NCBI GenBank assembly: GCA_900552645.1
Contig: USAN01000015.1
Location: 1 to 46,297, forward strand
Reading direction: 5' to 3'
From: an uncultured Bacteroides sp.
GTDB taxonomy: Bacteria > Bacteroidota > Bacteroidia > Bacteroidales > Bacteroidaceae
Length of the DNA: 46,297 nucleotides
Shown piece after piece: positions 15,194-23,253 of the stretch. The translations under genes were made by a program, and so were the position numbers. The stretch's first letter is position 1; every line of letters begins with the position of its first letter. The notes below the pieces were generated by a model. That model ran no database searches and was not told the DNA's origin. It worked only from the letters and a program-made list of their open reading frames with translations.

Positions 15194-16771
15194 ATGAAGA
15201 AATTTTTTATTGTTCTACTTATAGGTTGTACAATATTAAACGCTGATGCAAAAAAAATCCTTCCACCTCTTATGGGATGGAGTTCATGGAATACATATCG
15301 TGTAAATATTAATGATGAACTTATAAGAAAACAAGCCGATGCTCTTGTAGAGAAAGGTCTGAAAGAGGCTGGATATATATATGTAAATGTCGATGACGGT
15401 TTTTTTGGATGGCGCGATGAAAATGGAAAGATGCATTCTCATCCGGAACGTTTCCCTAATGGAATGAAGCCTATCTCTGACTATATACATTCTTTAGGTC
15501 TTAAGGCAGGAATATATTCCGATGCAGGAGGTAATACATGTGGATCTATATATGATAAGGATAAGAATGGAATAGGATCTGGATTTTACGGCCACGAACA
15601 GATAGATATGGATCTATATCTTAAAGAATGGAACTATGATTTTATAAAGATAGATTATTGTGGAGCTCTTGAACTTGGACTTGATGAAGAGAAGAGATAT
15701 GAGGCTATTTACAATGCAATAAAAAATACCGGACGCGATGATGTATCTATAAATATATGTCGCTGGGCTTTTCCGGGAACATGGGCAAAACGTTTTGCCA
15801 GATCGTGGAGAATAAGTCCTGATATAACTCCGGAATGGTGGTCGGTAAAGAATATCATAGAAAAGAATATGTATCTTTCGGCATATGTGGGCAACGGACA
15901 TTACAATGATATGGATATGCTTGAAATAGGTAGAGGGTTAAAACCTGAAGAGGAGATAGTGCATTTTGGAATGTGGTGCATCATGAGTTCGCCTTTGCTT
16001 ATAGGATGTGATATGACCAATATTCCTAAATCTTCGCTTGATTTGCTTAAGAATAAGGAATTGATAGAAATAAATCAAGATCCTCTCGGACTACAGGCAT
16101 ATGTATTGAAACATGATAATGAAGGATATGTGTTTGTAAAGGATTTGAATAAGAAAAGAGGTACTAAAAGGGCTGTTGCATTTTATAATCCTACCGATAA
16201 ACATATTTCATTGTCAGTGTCTGTTAAGGAACTTGGATTTGAAGGTTACGTAAAAGTAAGAGATTTAGTTAATCATATTGATAAGGAAAAGAGTGACGGT
16301 GATATAAAGTGTATGCTTAAACCTCGTAGTGCTGCTTTTTATGAGATAAAAGGCGATGAAAGGATAGAACCTTCATTTTATGAAGCCGAATGGGCATATC
16401 TTCCTTGTTATAATGATTTGGGAAAGAATTCAAAGCTGATAAGATATTCGGCAGATGCATCATGTTCGGGTAAAATGAAAGTTGGCTATCTGGGCGGAAG
16501 TGATGAGAATTATGCCGAATGGAATGAAGTATATAGTAAGGAAGGTGGCAAATATGATATTACAATAGATTATGTATGTGATGATATAAGAAAGCTTGAT
16601 CTATATGTGAATGGTATAAAAACAGAGATAACTAATCTTATTTCCGGAAAAGGAAAGAAAGCTTCGGTTACGGTTCCGGTTATATTGAATAAAGGGTATA
16701 ACGTAATACGTATGGGTAACAGTTATGCTTGGGCTCCAGATATAGATTGCTTTACTTTATCGGCTAAATAG
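15194..16771 (+). CDS. GH27 alpha-galactosidase, exported, with C-terminal carbohydrate-binding-like domain
   Basis: A 525-aa exported glycosidase. It starts with a short hydrophobic signal. LIGC at 9-12 looks like a lipobox but is unusually close to the N-terminus; cleavage after NADA (residue ~19) is equally likely. The GH27 barrel runs from MGWSSWN to about residue 390. The nucleophile is Asp154 in IKIDYCG and the acid/base is Asp210 in SWRISPDI. A beta-sandwich region from about residue 395 (FYEAEWAYL) looks like a carbohydrate-binding module. GH27 enzymes remove terminal alpha-galactose; some act on alpha-GalNAc. It follows fkp and the mutarotase on the same strand with small gaps. Confidence 0.88.
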   Translation: MKKFFIVLLIGCTILNADAKKILPPLMGWSSWNTYRVNINDELIRKQADALVEKGLKEAGYIYVNVDDGFFGWRDENGKMHSHPERFPNGMKPISDYIHSLGLKAGIYSDAGGNTCGSIYDKDKNGIGSGFYGHEQIDMDLYLKEWNYDFIKIDYCGALELGLDEEKRYEAIYNAIKNTGRDDVSINICRWAFPGTWAKRFARSWRISPDITPEWWSVKNIIEKNMYLSAYVGNGHYNDMDMLEIGRGLKPEEEIVHFGMWCIMSSPLLIGCDMTNIPKSSLDLLKNKELIEINQDPLGLQAYVLKHDNEGYVFVKDLNKKRGTKRAVAFYNPTDKHISLSVSVKELGFEGYVKVRDLVNHIDKEKSDGDIKCMLKPRSAAFYEIKGDERIEPSFYEAEWAYLPCYNDLGKNSKLIRYSADASCSGKMKVGYLGGSDENYAEWNEVYSKEGGKYDITIDYVCDDIRKLDLYVNGIKTEITNLISGKGKKASVTVPVILNKGYNVIRMGNSYAWAPDIDCFTLSAK

Positions 16772-17148
16772 AAAGTGCTGCTTAGAAATAAAAATTAGTT
16801 TGTCTAACAGGTATATAAATTACAATATGAATTTATAATCTGTAAGCAATAGTTCCCATGAAAATAAAAAAGTACCATTTTAGACCTCACTTCGTAGTAT
16901 AGGTCAAAATGGTACTTTTTATTTATGTAGTGGTAAACTGTAACTTTTACTAACTCTATATTTTTACTTGTTAGATAGGCTTGTTTTGTCAATCTGCTTG
17001 TTGTGTAGGCCTTTGGTATGAAGACTTATATATAAATATCGAATTTTTAATGAGAAAAAACGATTTTTCTGCAACGTTTAGTAAGATGATATCGTCTAAC
17101 TCATAAATAAGGGAATAAAAAATATATATAAACTAAAACCAAAATCTT
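16772..17148. other. Intergenic region with terminator, no gene seen
   Basis: 377 bp between the GH27 gene and the DUF3836 gene. It contains one strong hairpin (16866-16920). The rest is AT-rich with no credible reading frame. A near-palindrome AGATGATATCGTCT lies at 17084-17097, 52 bp before the next gene. No TAnnTTTG box was found on the plus strand for the downstream gene. Confidence 0.6.
16866..16920 (+). terminator. Terminator after the fkp-mutarotase-GH27 cluster
   Basis: Arms 16866-16886 and 16901-16920 pair over about 20 bp with a single bulged base around a 14-base loop. The stem ends in A/T runs that suit termination on either strand. Confidence 0.75.
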
Positions 17149-17544
17149 ATGAAAGCAATAGTATTTTTTAAAATTATGTTTGTCACTGCAGTAATGATAA
17201 TTAGTATTTCCGCAGTCAATGCAGGTACACCTCAGCGAATAACTAATGATGAAGTAGATAGTTATAATCATGTTACGGCAAAGATGGTATACGATAAGAA
17301 TGGAGAAAATTTAAAACCTGTATATCGTTTTGAATTTAAGTATGATAACTCGGATAGAGTAGTAGAGAAAAAAGCATTTAAGTGGGATGGATTCGGCTGG
17401 AGTGATTTTTATGTAATGGTGGTTAAATACTCGGGAAATGAAGCCAGTATAATTCATTCTATGTGGAATGACAAAACAAAAAAATATTCGGAAGTAAATA
17501 ATTATACATGTAATGTAGATGACGTTGACGAATCGTTGAAATAA
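17149..17544 (+). CDS. Small exported DUF3836-type protein
   Basis: A 131-aa protein with a signal peptide (hydrophobic residues ~7-22, likely cut after VNA). The mature part has short beta-strands typical of DUF3836 proteins of Bacteroides: YRFEFKYDNSDRVVEKKAFKW, then a Trp/Tyr-rich WSDFYVMVVKY strand. The pattern recalls YD-type beta-meander repeats. Function is unknown for the family. It is single, followed by its own terminator. Confidence 0.65.
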   Translation: MKAIVFFKIMFVTAVMIISISAVNAGTPQRITNDEVDSYNHVTAKMVYDKNGENLKPVYRFEFKYDNSDRVVEKKAFKWDGFGWSDFYVMVVKYSGNEASIIHSMWNDKTKKYSEVNNYTCNVDDVDESLK

Positions 17545-17550
17545 TAAAAG

Positions 17551-17592
17551 AAGGACTAAAGTGATACTCTCTATGACTTTAGTCCTTTTTGT
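17551..17592 (+). terminator. Terminator after the DUF3836 gene
   Basis: AAGGACTAAAGT (17551-17562) pairs perfectly with ACTTTAGTCCTT (17576-17587), followed by a T-run. Confidence 0.82.
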
Positions 17593-17681
17593 TATCACAA
17601 AGTTTAAAAACTTTAAGTCTTAGTGATATGACTAATATATTTTATGGGCATTACTAACTGAATTGGCCGTTATTCTTAGTA

Positions 17682-17767
17682 AACTTCATTATAATGAATT
17701 CTGAACTTCATTTAGTTGGATTTTGAACTTCATTTAGTTGAATTATGAACTTCATTATAATGAAGTT
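17682..17767. repeat. Four-copy 22-bp tandem array
   Basis: Units start at exactly 17682, 17704, 17726 and 17748 (period 22), each beginning AACTTCATT. Units 1 and 4 hold the dyad TTCATTATAATGAA; unit 4 extends to the perfect 20-bp palindrome AACTTCATTATAATGAAGTT. Units 2 and 3 instead read TTCATTTAGTTG. Each junction reads TGAACTTCA, itself a small palindrome. It lies between convergent genes (DUF3836 and nadD). There are no spacers, so it is not CRISPR. Function unknown. Confidence 0.85.
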
Positions 17768-17804
17768 TATTATTGGTCCCGATAAAAAAGGTTATTTGTG
17801 CAGT

Positions 17805-18395
17805 CTAATTAGATTGTTTCTCGGCCATAAGACGTTCGTATACTGCTGGAGGCAGAAAGAATCTTACATCTTTTCCCAAGTTAATGCTTTTGCGTATAAA
17901 AGTAGAGCTTATTTCAATTATTGGAGAATCGGCAAGTATTATACTTCCAGGAAGTGTACTTTTGTCTATATGGTATCCTTCTCGAGGGAAAACTATTATA
18001 GGAAATGTTGATTTTATTATCTCCGAATCCTTCCAGTTATGAAAAAGATGCCAGTTGTCGGCCCCGATAATAAGAGTGAATTCTCTATCTGGATATGTTC
18101 TTTGTAAAGCAGTTAATGTATTTAGAGTATATGAAGGACGAGGTAGTGAAAATTCAAAATCTGAAACCTTGAACTTAGGATAGTCCACTATGGCAAGCTG
18201 CATCAATTCAAGGCGCAGTTCATCGGCCATAAGTGAGGAATGTTTTTTTAGTGGATTGTGAGGAGAAACCATAAACCAGATTTCATCCAATCCGCCAAAT
18301 TCGCACAAATAGTTGGCAATGGCCAGATGACCAATATGTGGCGGATTGAATGACCCTCCGAAAATGCCGGTCTTTACTTTAACCTTTTCTTCCAT
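17805..18395 (-). CDS. nadD: Nicotinate-nucleotide adenylyltransferase
   Basis: A 196-aa enzyme of NAD synthesis that joins nicotinate mononucleotide and ATP to nicotinate adenine dinucleotide. The nucleotidyltransferase signature GSFNPPHIGH (His20, His23) and the C-terminal ISSTFIRKSI motif are both present. Its start overlaps the end of the 59-aa membrane protein gene by 22 bases. It is the last gene of the yicC-gmk operon. Confidence 0.94.
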   Translation of the reverse strand: MEEKVKVKTGIFGGSFNPPHIGHLAIANYLCEFGGLDEIWFMVSPHNPLKKHSSLMADELRLELMQLAIVDYPKFKVSDFEFSLPRPSYTLNTLTALQRTYPDREFTLIIGADNWHLFHNWKDSEIIKSTFPIIVFPREGYHIDKSTLPGSIILADSPIIEISSTFIRKSINLGKDVRFFLPPAVYERLMAEKQSN

Positions 18396-18553
18396 TGTAT
18401 AAAGTTAAAAGCCTGACCAAACATAACAATGAACATGATTACCGCTATGATCCACTGTTTTCTTTCAATAGCCAGATAACCAACACCGATAGCTGCTATC
18501 CCTATAAGGACAGTTAGAACTATCATCCATCGGGCAACTTTCTTCTTATTCAT
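18374..18553 (-). CDS. Small two-helix membrane protein (59 aa)
   Basis: A 59-codon frame fills the gap between gmk and nadD exactly. The ATG (18553) comes one base after the gmk stop, and the TAA (18374-18376) lies inside the nadD start region, a 22-base overlap. The product has a basic start (MNKKKVARW), helix 1 near residues 10-28, a short charged turn (ERKQ), helix 2 near 35-52 and a basic tail (WKKRLK). The perfect fit in the operon and the hydrophobic pattern argue for a real gene. No family is recognised and no function is proposed. Confidence 0.75.
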   Translation of the reverse strand: MNKKKVARWMIVLTVLIGIAAIGVGYLAIERKQWIIAVIMFIVMFGQAFNFIQWKKRLK

Positions 18554-18554
18554 T

Positions 18555-19121
18555 TTATTTGTTTAAAAAGTTCTTTATTGTTTCAAGTGCTTCTTTCTGA
18601 GCCTTTTCAAGGTCGTCATTTATTATGACCTTATCAAATTTAGGAGCGAATTCTAGTTCGAATTCAGCTTTTGCTATGCGGCTCTCTATTACTTCTCGAG
18701 TATCAGTGCCTCTACCCTCAAGTCTTTTTCTTAACTCTTCTACAGATGGCGGCTGAATGAAGAGAGAGAGTGCACGGTCGCCGTAATATTTCTTTATGTT
18801 GCATCCGCCTACAACGTCAACGTCAAAAATAACATTCAATCCTTCGCTAAGCTGCTTTTCTATAGGAGCTTTCAATGTGCCGTAAAATCTGTCGGAATAA
18901 ACTTCTTCATATTCAAGAAATTCATTGTCGACAATTTTCTTTCTAAACTCGTATGGAGTAAGGAAGAAGTATTCTACACCGTTCTGTTCAGTTCCTCGCG
19001 GTGCTCGGCTAGTGGCAGAAATAGAAAATGCAAGATTAAGATTCTGAGTAAGCAGATAGTTTATTATAGTAGACTTTCCCGAACCTGAAGGTGCTGAGAA
19101 TATTATAAGTTTTCCTGTCAT
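18555..19121 (-). CDS. gmk: Guanylate kinase
   Basis: A 188-aa enzyme phosphorylating GMP to GDP with ATP. The P-loop APSGSGKST is at residues ~10-18. The GMP-binding region follows (SATSRAPRGTEQNGVEYFF, then YEEVYSDRFYGT), and the lid with its arginines is in RKRLEGRGTDT. Standard length. It sits 9 bases downstream of yicC, a pairing common in bacteria. Confidence 0.95.
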   Translation of the reverse strand: MTGKLIIFSAPSGSGKSTIINYLLTQNLNLAFSISATSRAPRGTEQNGVEYFFLTPYEFRKKIVDNEFLEYEEVYSDRFYGTLKAPIEKQLSEGLNVIFDVDVVGGCNIKKYYGDRALSLFIQPPSVEELRKRLEGRGTDTREVIESRIAKAEFELEFAPKFDKVIINDDLEKAQKEALETIKNFLNK

Positions 19122-19130
19122 TTGTTCCGA

Positions 19131-20006
19131 TTACATTACGTTTAAAACCTGTTCCTTTATCTGTTCAAGTTCGTCTTTCATCTGAACTACTACATTCTGC
19201 ATCTGAGCATGATTTGATTTACTGCCGGTAGTGTTGATTTCTCTTCCCATTTCCTGAGCTATGAAACCAAGCTTCTTTCCTTGTCCGTGTCCTCCTGCCA
19301 TTGTTTCGCGGAAATATTTCAGGTGATTTGTAAGACGCTGCTTCTCTTCGTTTATATCAAGCTTCTCGATATAATATATAAGTTCCTGTTCAAGGCGATT
19401 CTTGTCATAATCAACGCTGATAGTCTTTTCAAGGGCATCGGTTATTCTTTCACGTATTTTAGCAACACGTTCTATTTCGTATGGTTCGATAGATTTCAAC
19501 AATCCTTCTATATTATCAATCTTTTCTGTAAACTTCTTTTCTAGAGCACTGCCTTCCTGCTTACGGAAGTCAACAAGGTGCTGAATAGCCTCTTCGACTG
19601 CAGCCTTTACTGTAATCCACTCTTCCTCTTCAAGTTCTTGAACATCTACCTTAGTAAGTACATCGGGCATTCTAAGAATAGTAGCAAACCAATCTTCGGG
19701 TACAGGTATTCCGGTTGTATCGGCTATTGTTTTGATTTGATTGTAATAATTCTCAACCAATGAAGCGTTGATAGGAGTAGCTGTATTAGAAATTTCTTTC
19801 TCAACCCATAAACTAAAATCCACTTTACCACGTTCTAATGATTTGGAAATCATATTTCTTATTTCCATTTCTTTTTCTCTGTATAGTGGAGCAATACGTG
19901 TAGAAAGGTCTAAAGTTTTACTGTTCAGCGACTTTATCTCTACATTAATTTTTTTGTCTCCGAATATTGTGGTTGCTTTACCGTATCCGGTCATTGATTG
20001 TATCAT
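19131..20006 (-). CDS. YicC family protein (endoribonuclease-type)
   Basis: A 291-aa YicC-family protein beginning with the signature MIQSMTGYGKA. It contains the C-terminal DUF1732 segment (EINTTGSKSNHAQMQ, then VVQMKDELEQIKEQVLNV). E. coli YicC has been reported as an RNase affecting small RNA turnover; the role here is inferred from family. Acidic and helical. First gene of the operon yicC-gmk-small membrane protein-nadD, with its promoter in the 94-bp divergent gap to tsaB. Confidence 0.9.
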   Translation of the reverse strand: MIQSMTGYGKATTIFGDKKINVEIKSLNSKTLDLSTRIAPLYREKEMEIRNMISKSLERGKVDFSLWVEKEISNTATPINASLVENYYNQIKTIADTTGIPVPEDWFATILRMPDVLTKVDVQELEEEEWITVKAAVEEAIQHLVDFRKQEGSALEKKFTEKIDNIEGLLKSIEPYEIERVAKIRERITDALEKTISVDYDKNRLEQELIYYIEKLDINEEKQRLTNHLKYFRETMAGGHGQGKKLGFIAQEMGREINTTGSKSNHAQMQNVVVQMKDELEQIKEQVLNVM

Positions 20007-20024
20007 AACTTATATGTTTTTTTG

Positions 20025-20032
20025 CAAAAGTA
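20025..20032 (-). promoter_or_regulatory. -7 box of the yicC operon
   Basis: The minus strand reads TACTTTTG, a match to TAnnTTTG, 19 bp before the yicC start. Confidence 0.55.
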
Positions 20033-20066
20033 ATGTTTTTATGGAAATTAAGAATGAATAAAAGTG

Positions 20067-20074
20067 TATATTTG
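20067..20074 (+). promoter_or_regulatory. -7 box of the tsaB operon
   Basis: TATATTTG followed by C, 27 bp upstream of the tsaB start. It is back to back with the yicC box. No clear -33 TTG. Confidence 0.6.
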
Positions 20075-20100
20075 CAGATTATATAAAGAAGTAACTCATT

Positions 20101-20790
20101 ATGTCTTGTATTTTACATATTGAAACATCAACAGAGGCATGTTCTGTAGCCATAAGTGAAGATGGTATGGCTATCTTCTCTAAAGAAGATTTAAAAGGTC
20201 CGTCTCATGCAGTACAATTGGGTATTTTTATTGATGAAGCATTATCCTTCGTAGACAGTCATGGAATGCCGCTCGATGCAGTGGCAGTAAGTTGTGGGCC
20301 GGGTTCATATACGGGACTTAGAATAGGGGTGTCCATGGCAAAGGGAATATGTTACGGACGTAATATCCCACTTATAGGACTTTCTACTTTGGAAGTATTG
20401 TCAGTCCCTCTTCTTCTTCATCATGAACTTCCCGATGATGCACTATTGTGCCCTATGATTGATGCGCGTAGAATGGAGGTATATGCTGCAATATACGACA
20501 GAAGTTTGAAGATTGAGAAAGAAATTTCGGCCGATATCATTGATGAGACTTCATATAAGGAATATCTTGACAGAAAGCCTGTATACTTTTTTGGAAACGG
20601 AGCAGCTAAGTGTATGGAGATAATAAATCACTCCAACGCTCATTTTATTGAAGATATAGTGCCTCATGCAAAATGGATGTTCCCACTAGCCGAGAAAGCA
20701 ATGATAAATAAAGACTTTAAGGATGTGGCTTATTTCGAGCCTTTTTATCTTAAGGACTTTGTAGCTTCTAAACCAAAGAAATTATTATAA
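20101..20790 (+). CDS. tsaB: TsaB, tRNA t6A modification protein
   Basis: A 229-aa protein of the TsaBDE complex that makes threonylcarbamoyl-adenosine at position 37 of ANN-reading tRNAs. The ASKHA fold start (ILHIETSTEACSVAI) and the family motif CGPGSYTGLRIGVSMAKG are visible. TsaD and TsaE are not in the window. First gene of a plus-strand cluster running to rseP. Confidence 0.92.
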   Translation: MSCILHIETSTEACSVAISEDGMAIFSKEDLKGPSHAVQLGIFIDEALSFVDSHGMPLDAVAVSCGPGSYTGLRIGVSMAKGICYGRNIPLIGLSTLEVLSVPLLLHHELPDDALLCPMIDARRMEVYAAIYDRSLKIEKEISADIIDETSYKEYLDRKPVYFFGNGAAKCMEIINHSNAHFIEDIVPHAKWMFPLAEKAMINKDFKDVAYFEPFYLKDFVASKPKKLL

Positions 20791-20797
20791 CTAATAT

Positions 20798-21397
20798 ATG
20801 GAATATAATACCCAGCAAAGAAAATTGCCACTTCCTGAATATGGAAGAAGTGTTCAGAATATGGTGGATCATGCACTTACTATAGAAGATAGAGCCCAGC
20901 GTCAGAAATGTGCCAATACTATAATAAACATAATGGGAAGCATGTTTCCTCATTTGCGTGATGTTCCCGATTTTAAGCATAAACTATGGGATCATCTGGC
21001 TATTATGTCCGATTTTAAGCTTGATATTGATTATCCTTATGAAATTGTAAAGAAGGAAAATCTTGCAGTAAAACCGGAACGCTTGCCTTATTCGCAAGGT
21101 GCCATAAAATACAGACATTACGGATCTATAATCCAATGCATGATAAAGAAGGCTGTAGAATATCCTGATGGAGCTGAAAAGAAACAGTTAATATCTATGA
21201 TAGCGAATCAGATGAAGAAATCTATTCTAAGCTGGAACAAAGACGGAGTAGATGATAATAAAATTTTTAATGATATGAAAGATTACTCTAATGGAGAGAT
21301 AGTTCTTACTTCAGGAGATATTCGAGTATCTGAACCTAGAAACTATTATCAGCAAAAACGTCCCAAACAAAATAACACACAGAGAAGAAAATATTAA
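20798..21397 (+). CDS. DUF4290 family protein
   Basis: A 199-aa, mostly helical, basic protein beginning MEYNTQQRKLPLPEYGRSVQ, characteristic of the Bacteroidetes DUF4290 family. Conserved stretches include the PHLRDVPDFKHKLWDHL segment and the LPYS(Q)G motif. The C-terminal tail is rich in Gln, Lys and Arg, as often in RNA-associated proteins, but no function is known. It sits between tsaB and murA with short gaps (7 and 16 bp), which suggests co-transcription. Confidence 0.85.
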   Translation: MEYNTQQRKLPLPEYGRSVQNMVDHALTIEDRAQRQKCANTIINIMGSMFPHLRDVPDFKHKLWDHLAIMSDFKLDIDYPYEIVKKENLAVKPERLPYSQGAIKYRHYGSIIQCMIKKAVEYPDGAEKKQLISMIANQMKKSILSWNKDGVDDNKIFNDMKDYSNGEIVLTSGDIRVSEPRNYYQQKRPKQNNTQRRKY

Positions 21398-21413
21398 CGA
21401 AACTCCCTGATAT

Positions 21414-22718
21414 ATGGCATCATTTGTAATAGAAGGAGGTCACAAACTCCATGGCGAAATTACACCTCAAGGAGCAAAGAATGAGGTACTTCAGGTTTTA
21501 TGTGCTACCCTTCTTACAAAAGAGGAGGTTACAATACATAATATTCCCGATATTCTTGACGTAAACAATCTTATTCAGCTTATGCGAGATATGGGAGTGA
21601 AGGTGTCCAAGATAGGAGTTGAATCGTATACTTTTAAGGCCGATGATATAGATATAAACTATCTTGAAAGCGAAAAATTTCTCAAGAAATGCTCTAGCCT
21701 TAGAGGTTCTGTTATGCTTATTGGTCCGTTGTTGGCACGCATGGGTGAAGCCATGATATCAAAACCGGGTGGCGACAAGATTGGCAGACGCCGACTAGAT
21801 ACTCATTTTATAGGAATTCAGAAGCTTGGTGCCTCTTTTGTTTACGATGAGACCAGAAGCCTATTCCGAATTACAGCCGATAAATTGAAGGGTACATACA
21901 TGTTACTTGATGAAGCTTCTGTTACAGGAACAGCAAACATAATAATGGCTGCCGTTCTAGCAGAGGGGACGACCACAATATATAATGCAGCATGCGAACC
22001 ATATCTACAGCAGCTATGCAAGATGCTGAACGGTATGGGGGCAAAAATATCTGGCATTGCATCTAATCTTATTACTATAGAAGGCGTAAAGGAACTTCAC
22101 GGATGTTCGCATACGGTATTGCCCGACATGATAGAAATTGGTTCTTTCATAGGAATGGCAGCAATGACAGGAAGTGAACTAACAATAAAGAATGTTGCTT
22201 ACAATGAACTTGGAATAATTCCTGATAGTTTCAGACGTTTGGGGATAAAAATAGAACATAGAGGAGATGATTTGTATATTCCTGAACAGGATCATTATGA
22301 AATAGAATCCTTTATTGACGGATCTATAATGACAATAGCAGATGCACCATGGCCAGGACTTACGCCCGACTTGCTAAGTGTAATATTGGTGGTGGCTACT
22401 CAGGCAAAGGGAAGTGTGCTTATTCATCAAAAAATGTTTGAAAGTCGTCTGTTCTTTGTAGATAAGTTGATAGATATGGGAGCACAAATAATTCTTTGCG
22501 ATCCCCATAGAGCTGTAGTGATAGGACATGATCATAATTTTCTGCTTCGCGGCGGTAATATGACATCACCTGATATTCGTGCAGGAATTGCTCTACTTAT
22601 AGCAGCAATGAGTGCCGAAGGAATTAGTAAAATACATAACATCGAGCAAATAGACCGCGGTTATCAAAATATTGAACAAAGGTTGAATGCGCTAGGTGCA
22701 CGTATAACAAGAATTTAG
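21414..22718 (+). CDS. murA: UDP-GlcNAc 1-carboxyvinyltransferase
   Basis: A 434-aa enzyme for the first committed step of peptidoglycan synthesis, adding enolpyruvate from PEP to UDP-GlcNAc. The catalytic KN pair is at residues 22-23 (GAKNE). The active-site loop reads KPGGDKIGRRRLDTH, so the position of E. coli Cys115 is Asp121. This replacement is known to give fosfomycin resistance in other bacteria and is expected to do so here. Otherwise full length and normal. It precedes rimM by 2 bases. Confidence 0.95.
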   Translation: MASFVIEGGHKLHGEITPQGAKNEVLQVLCATLLTKEEVTIHNIPDILDVNNLIQLMRDMGVKVSKIGVESYTFKADDIDINYLESEKFLKKCSSLRGSVMLIGPLLARMGEAMISKPGGDKIGRRRLDTHFIGIQKLGASFVYDETRSLFRITADKLKGTYMLLDEASVTGTANIIMAAVLAEGTTTIYNAACEPYLQQLCKMLNGMGAKISGIASNLITIEGVKELHGCSHTVLPDMIEIGSFIGMAAMTGSELTIKNVAYNELGIIPDSFRRLGIKIEHRGDDLYIPEQDHYEIESFIDGSIMTIADAPWPGLTPDLLSVILVVATQAKGSVLIHQKMFESRLFFVDKLIDMGAQIILCDPHRAVVIGHDHNFLLRGGNMTSPDIRAGIALLIAAMSAEGISKIHNIEQIDRGYQNIEQRLNALGARITRI

Positions 22719-22720
22719 TT

Positions 22721-23245
22721 ATGATAAAGAAAGATGAAGTCTTTAAGATAGGAATTTTCAATAAACCTCATGGGATAAAAGGAGAGCTATCCTTTACATT
22801 TACCGATGATATATTCGACAGGACAGAATGTGACTATCTGGTATGTTTACTAGATGGAATTTTTGTTCCTTTCTTTATAGAAGAGTACCGATTTCGTTCG
22901 GATACTACTGCATTGGTAAAACTTGAGGATATTGATTCTGCCGAGAAGGCAAGAATGTTTACTAACATTCCTGTATATTTCCCCAAAAAATATGTTGATG
23001 AAGAAGAGGATGAAGATGAAGATATTCATACTTGGAACTTCTTCATTGGATTCAAAGTAGTAGATATAAATAAAGGTGATCTGGGCGAAATAGTAGCTGT
23101 GGATGACAGTACAATGAATGTTCTGTTCTCTATAGAAAAGGATAGCAATGAAATATTGCTGCCAGCTCATGAAGAATTTATAGTGAAATTAGATAAAAAG
23201 AAAAGAATTCTTACTGTCAATATTCCCGAGGGATTGATTGAATAG
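22721..23245 (+). CDS. rimM: Ribosome maturation factor RimM
   Basis: A 174-aa 30S maturation factor that binds S19 and helps processing of the 16S 3' domain. The N-terminal beta-barrel starts with FKIGIFNKPHGIKGELSF, and the C-terminal PRC-barrel has EILLPAHEEFIVKLD and ends in LTVNIPEGLIE. A strongly acidic linker (DEEEDEDEDI, residues ~91-100) joins the two domains. Confidence 0.92.
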   Translation: MIKKDEVFKIGIFNKPHGIKGELSFTFTDDIFDRTECDYLVCLLDGIFVPFFIEEYRFRSDTTALVKLEDIDSAEKARMFTNIPVYFPKKYVDEEEDEDEDIHTWNFFIGFKVVDINKGDLGEIVAVDDSTMNVLFSIEKDSNEILLPAHEEFIVKLDKKKRILTVNIPEGLIE

Positions 23246-23253
23246 AGAAATTT

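Noticed and set aside
16804..16992. 62-aa minus-strand frame after the GH27 gene
   Set aside because: It is built across the terminator hairpin and AT-rich DNA, with no recognisable protein features.
17682..17767. CRISPR array
   Set aside because: The repeat units are directly adjacent with no unique spacers, there are only four, and no cas genes are present.
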